Source: Flammula alnicola
Taxonomy: Eukaryota; Basidiomycota; Agaricomycetes; Agaricales; Strophariaceae
DNA length: 64,000 bases
NCBI GenBank assembly: GCA_015499995.1
Contig: JADNRV010000154.1
Coordinates: 61,687 to 125,686 of the forward strand
Reading direction: 5' to 3'
Positions 63,609-64,000 of the stretch are shown in pieces. The notes beneath the pieces are model-generated. The model worked only from the letters and a program-made list of their open reading frames with translations. It was not told the DNA's origin and ran no database searches. Made by a program: the position numbers and the translations under genes. Numbering within the stretch: position 1 is the stretch's first letter; every line of letters begins with the position of its first letter.

Positions 63609-64000
63609 TCATCTCCTCCTTATTCGGTAACCACTTCGTGCGACCGTGGGAAACAACCTCAGCAACACCAACATCGTCCCCCACAGCTCCTCCTCGTTGA
63701 GCGCTCTTGAGCGCTACTTTACCAATCGACAGATAACATATCAATGCCCCCTAAACCCGGTTCTGGTGGCGATCCGCCGAGCGGATCTCGCGCATCGGAG
63801 AGATTGTCTGGATTTGCGCCTCGGCGCACCCCCACTGGCTCGTCGTCTACTTCGGCGGCGGCAGCCTCTACCCCTGCGTCTCCCTCTCCTCAGAGGCAGA
63901 CGTACTCATCTACTGTCCCTCAGCAACAGCGAGACAAGACCCCAGTCAGTGAGCGCGAACGCACTCCTGTCTTTACTCCGTCGGCCCTGCCACCTGTGCA
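63609..64000 (+). mobile_element. LINE-A copy C2, 5' end (continues beyond the window)
   Basis: 5' UTR (TCATCTCCTCCTTATTCGG...GAGCGCTCTTGAGCGCT) equals that of A2. It is inserted in the LINE tail of chimeric element 2. Confidence 0.88.
63744..64000 (+). CDS. LINE-C2 ORF1, N-terminal part
   Basis: It starts MPPKPGSGGDPPSGSRASER, as in A2, and stays open for 85 codons to the window edge, with the Ser/Ala/Thr-rich stretch and SPQRQTYSSTVPQQQRDKTP. The zinc clusters expected near residue 560 lie outside the window, so intactness cannot be judged. Confidence 0.85.
   Translation, partial: MPPKPGSGGDPPSGSRASERLSGFAPRRTPTGSSSTSAAAASTPASPSPQRQTYSSTVPQQQRDKTPVSERERTPVFTPSALPPV

Overview
The window is one block of nested fungal transposable elements. 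I see no intact host gene anywhere in the 64 kb. The organism is most likely an agaricomycete (Basidiomycota): introns are 49-67 bp with GTRNGY donors and CTRAY branch points, there is a KDZ-type transposase with CxC5/CxC6 cysteine clusters, and there are several families of EEP-RT-RNase H LINEs, a Ty3/Gypsy element and Ty1/Copia remnants. Short exact target-site duplications (TSDs) allow the order of insertion to be read.

Two related LINE subfamilies dominate, called here A (copies A1-A6, C1, C2) and B (B1-B5). A full-length copy is about 6.6 kb: 5' UTR, ORF1 (gag-like, three Cys/His clusters), ORF2 (about 1,293 aa: endonuclease, RT, RNase H, C-terminal zinc motif), a 3' UTR of about 550 bp and poly(A). 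ORF1 stop and ORF2 start overlap as TAATG in all six copies where the junction survives. A hairpin with compensatory changes lies about 50 nt downstream. The organisation fits the Tad1 clade best, but the clade was not tested.

Layout: 1-1205 LINE A4(+); 1206-1584 a complete Copia-type LTR with mismatched flanks; 1585-1796 piece of an RT gene(-); 1797-6892 LINE B5(+) split by TIR element K1 (4023-6072); 6893-13729 Ty3/Gypsy internal region(-); 13730-22654 LINE A1(-) split by LINE B1(-) (15214-21864, 13-bp TSD); 22655-45487 LINE tail A3(+) split by LINE B2(-) (23249-45418, 12-bp TSD). B2 contains LINE A2(-) (23845-38399) and a tRNA-headed chimeric retroelement (38920-42239, 14-bp TSD). A2 contains the 7.97-kb KDZ-type element K2 (27019-34992, 8-bp TSD), and K2 contains the TIR element K3 (28157-30088, 8-bp TSD). 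Then 45488-45636 LINE tail A5; 45637-45873 truncated LTR(-); 45874-47071 the other part of the RT-RNase H gene begun at 1585-1796; 47104-47872 Copia 3' end(-); 47873-48737 LINE tail A6(-); 48738-58910 LINE B3(-) split by C1(+) (53110-56877, 13-bp TSD); 58911-62357 LINE B4(-); 62358-63608 second chimeric retroelement; 63609-64000 start of LINE C2(+).

How the parts work together: LINE B3 carries an ORF2 that is open from end to end except for C1, so it or a close relative could supply RT and endonuclease in trans to C1 (intact ORF1, RT deleted) and to the chimeric elements. K2 carries a DDE-type KDZ transposase relic plus a second multi-exon gene. K1 and K3 retain only the 5' exons of that gene type and look like non-autonomous relatives. 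Several coding frames are broken by TGA or TAG codons attributable to C-to-T change, two of them verified as CGA to TGA against sister copies, as expected from cytosine-methylation decay of repeats.
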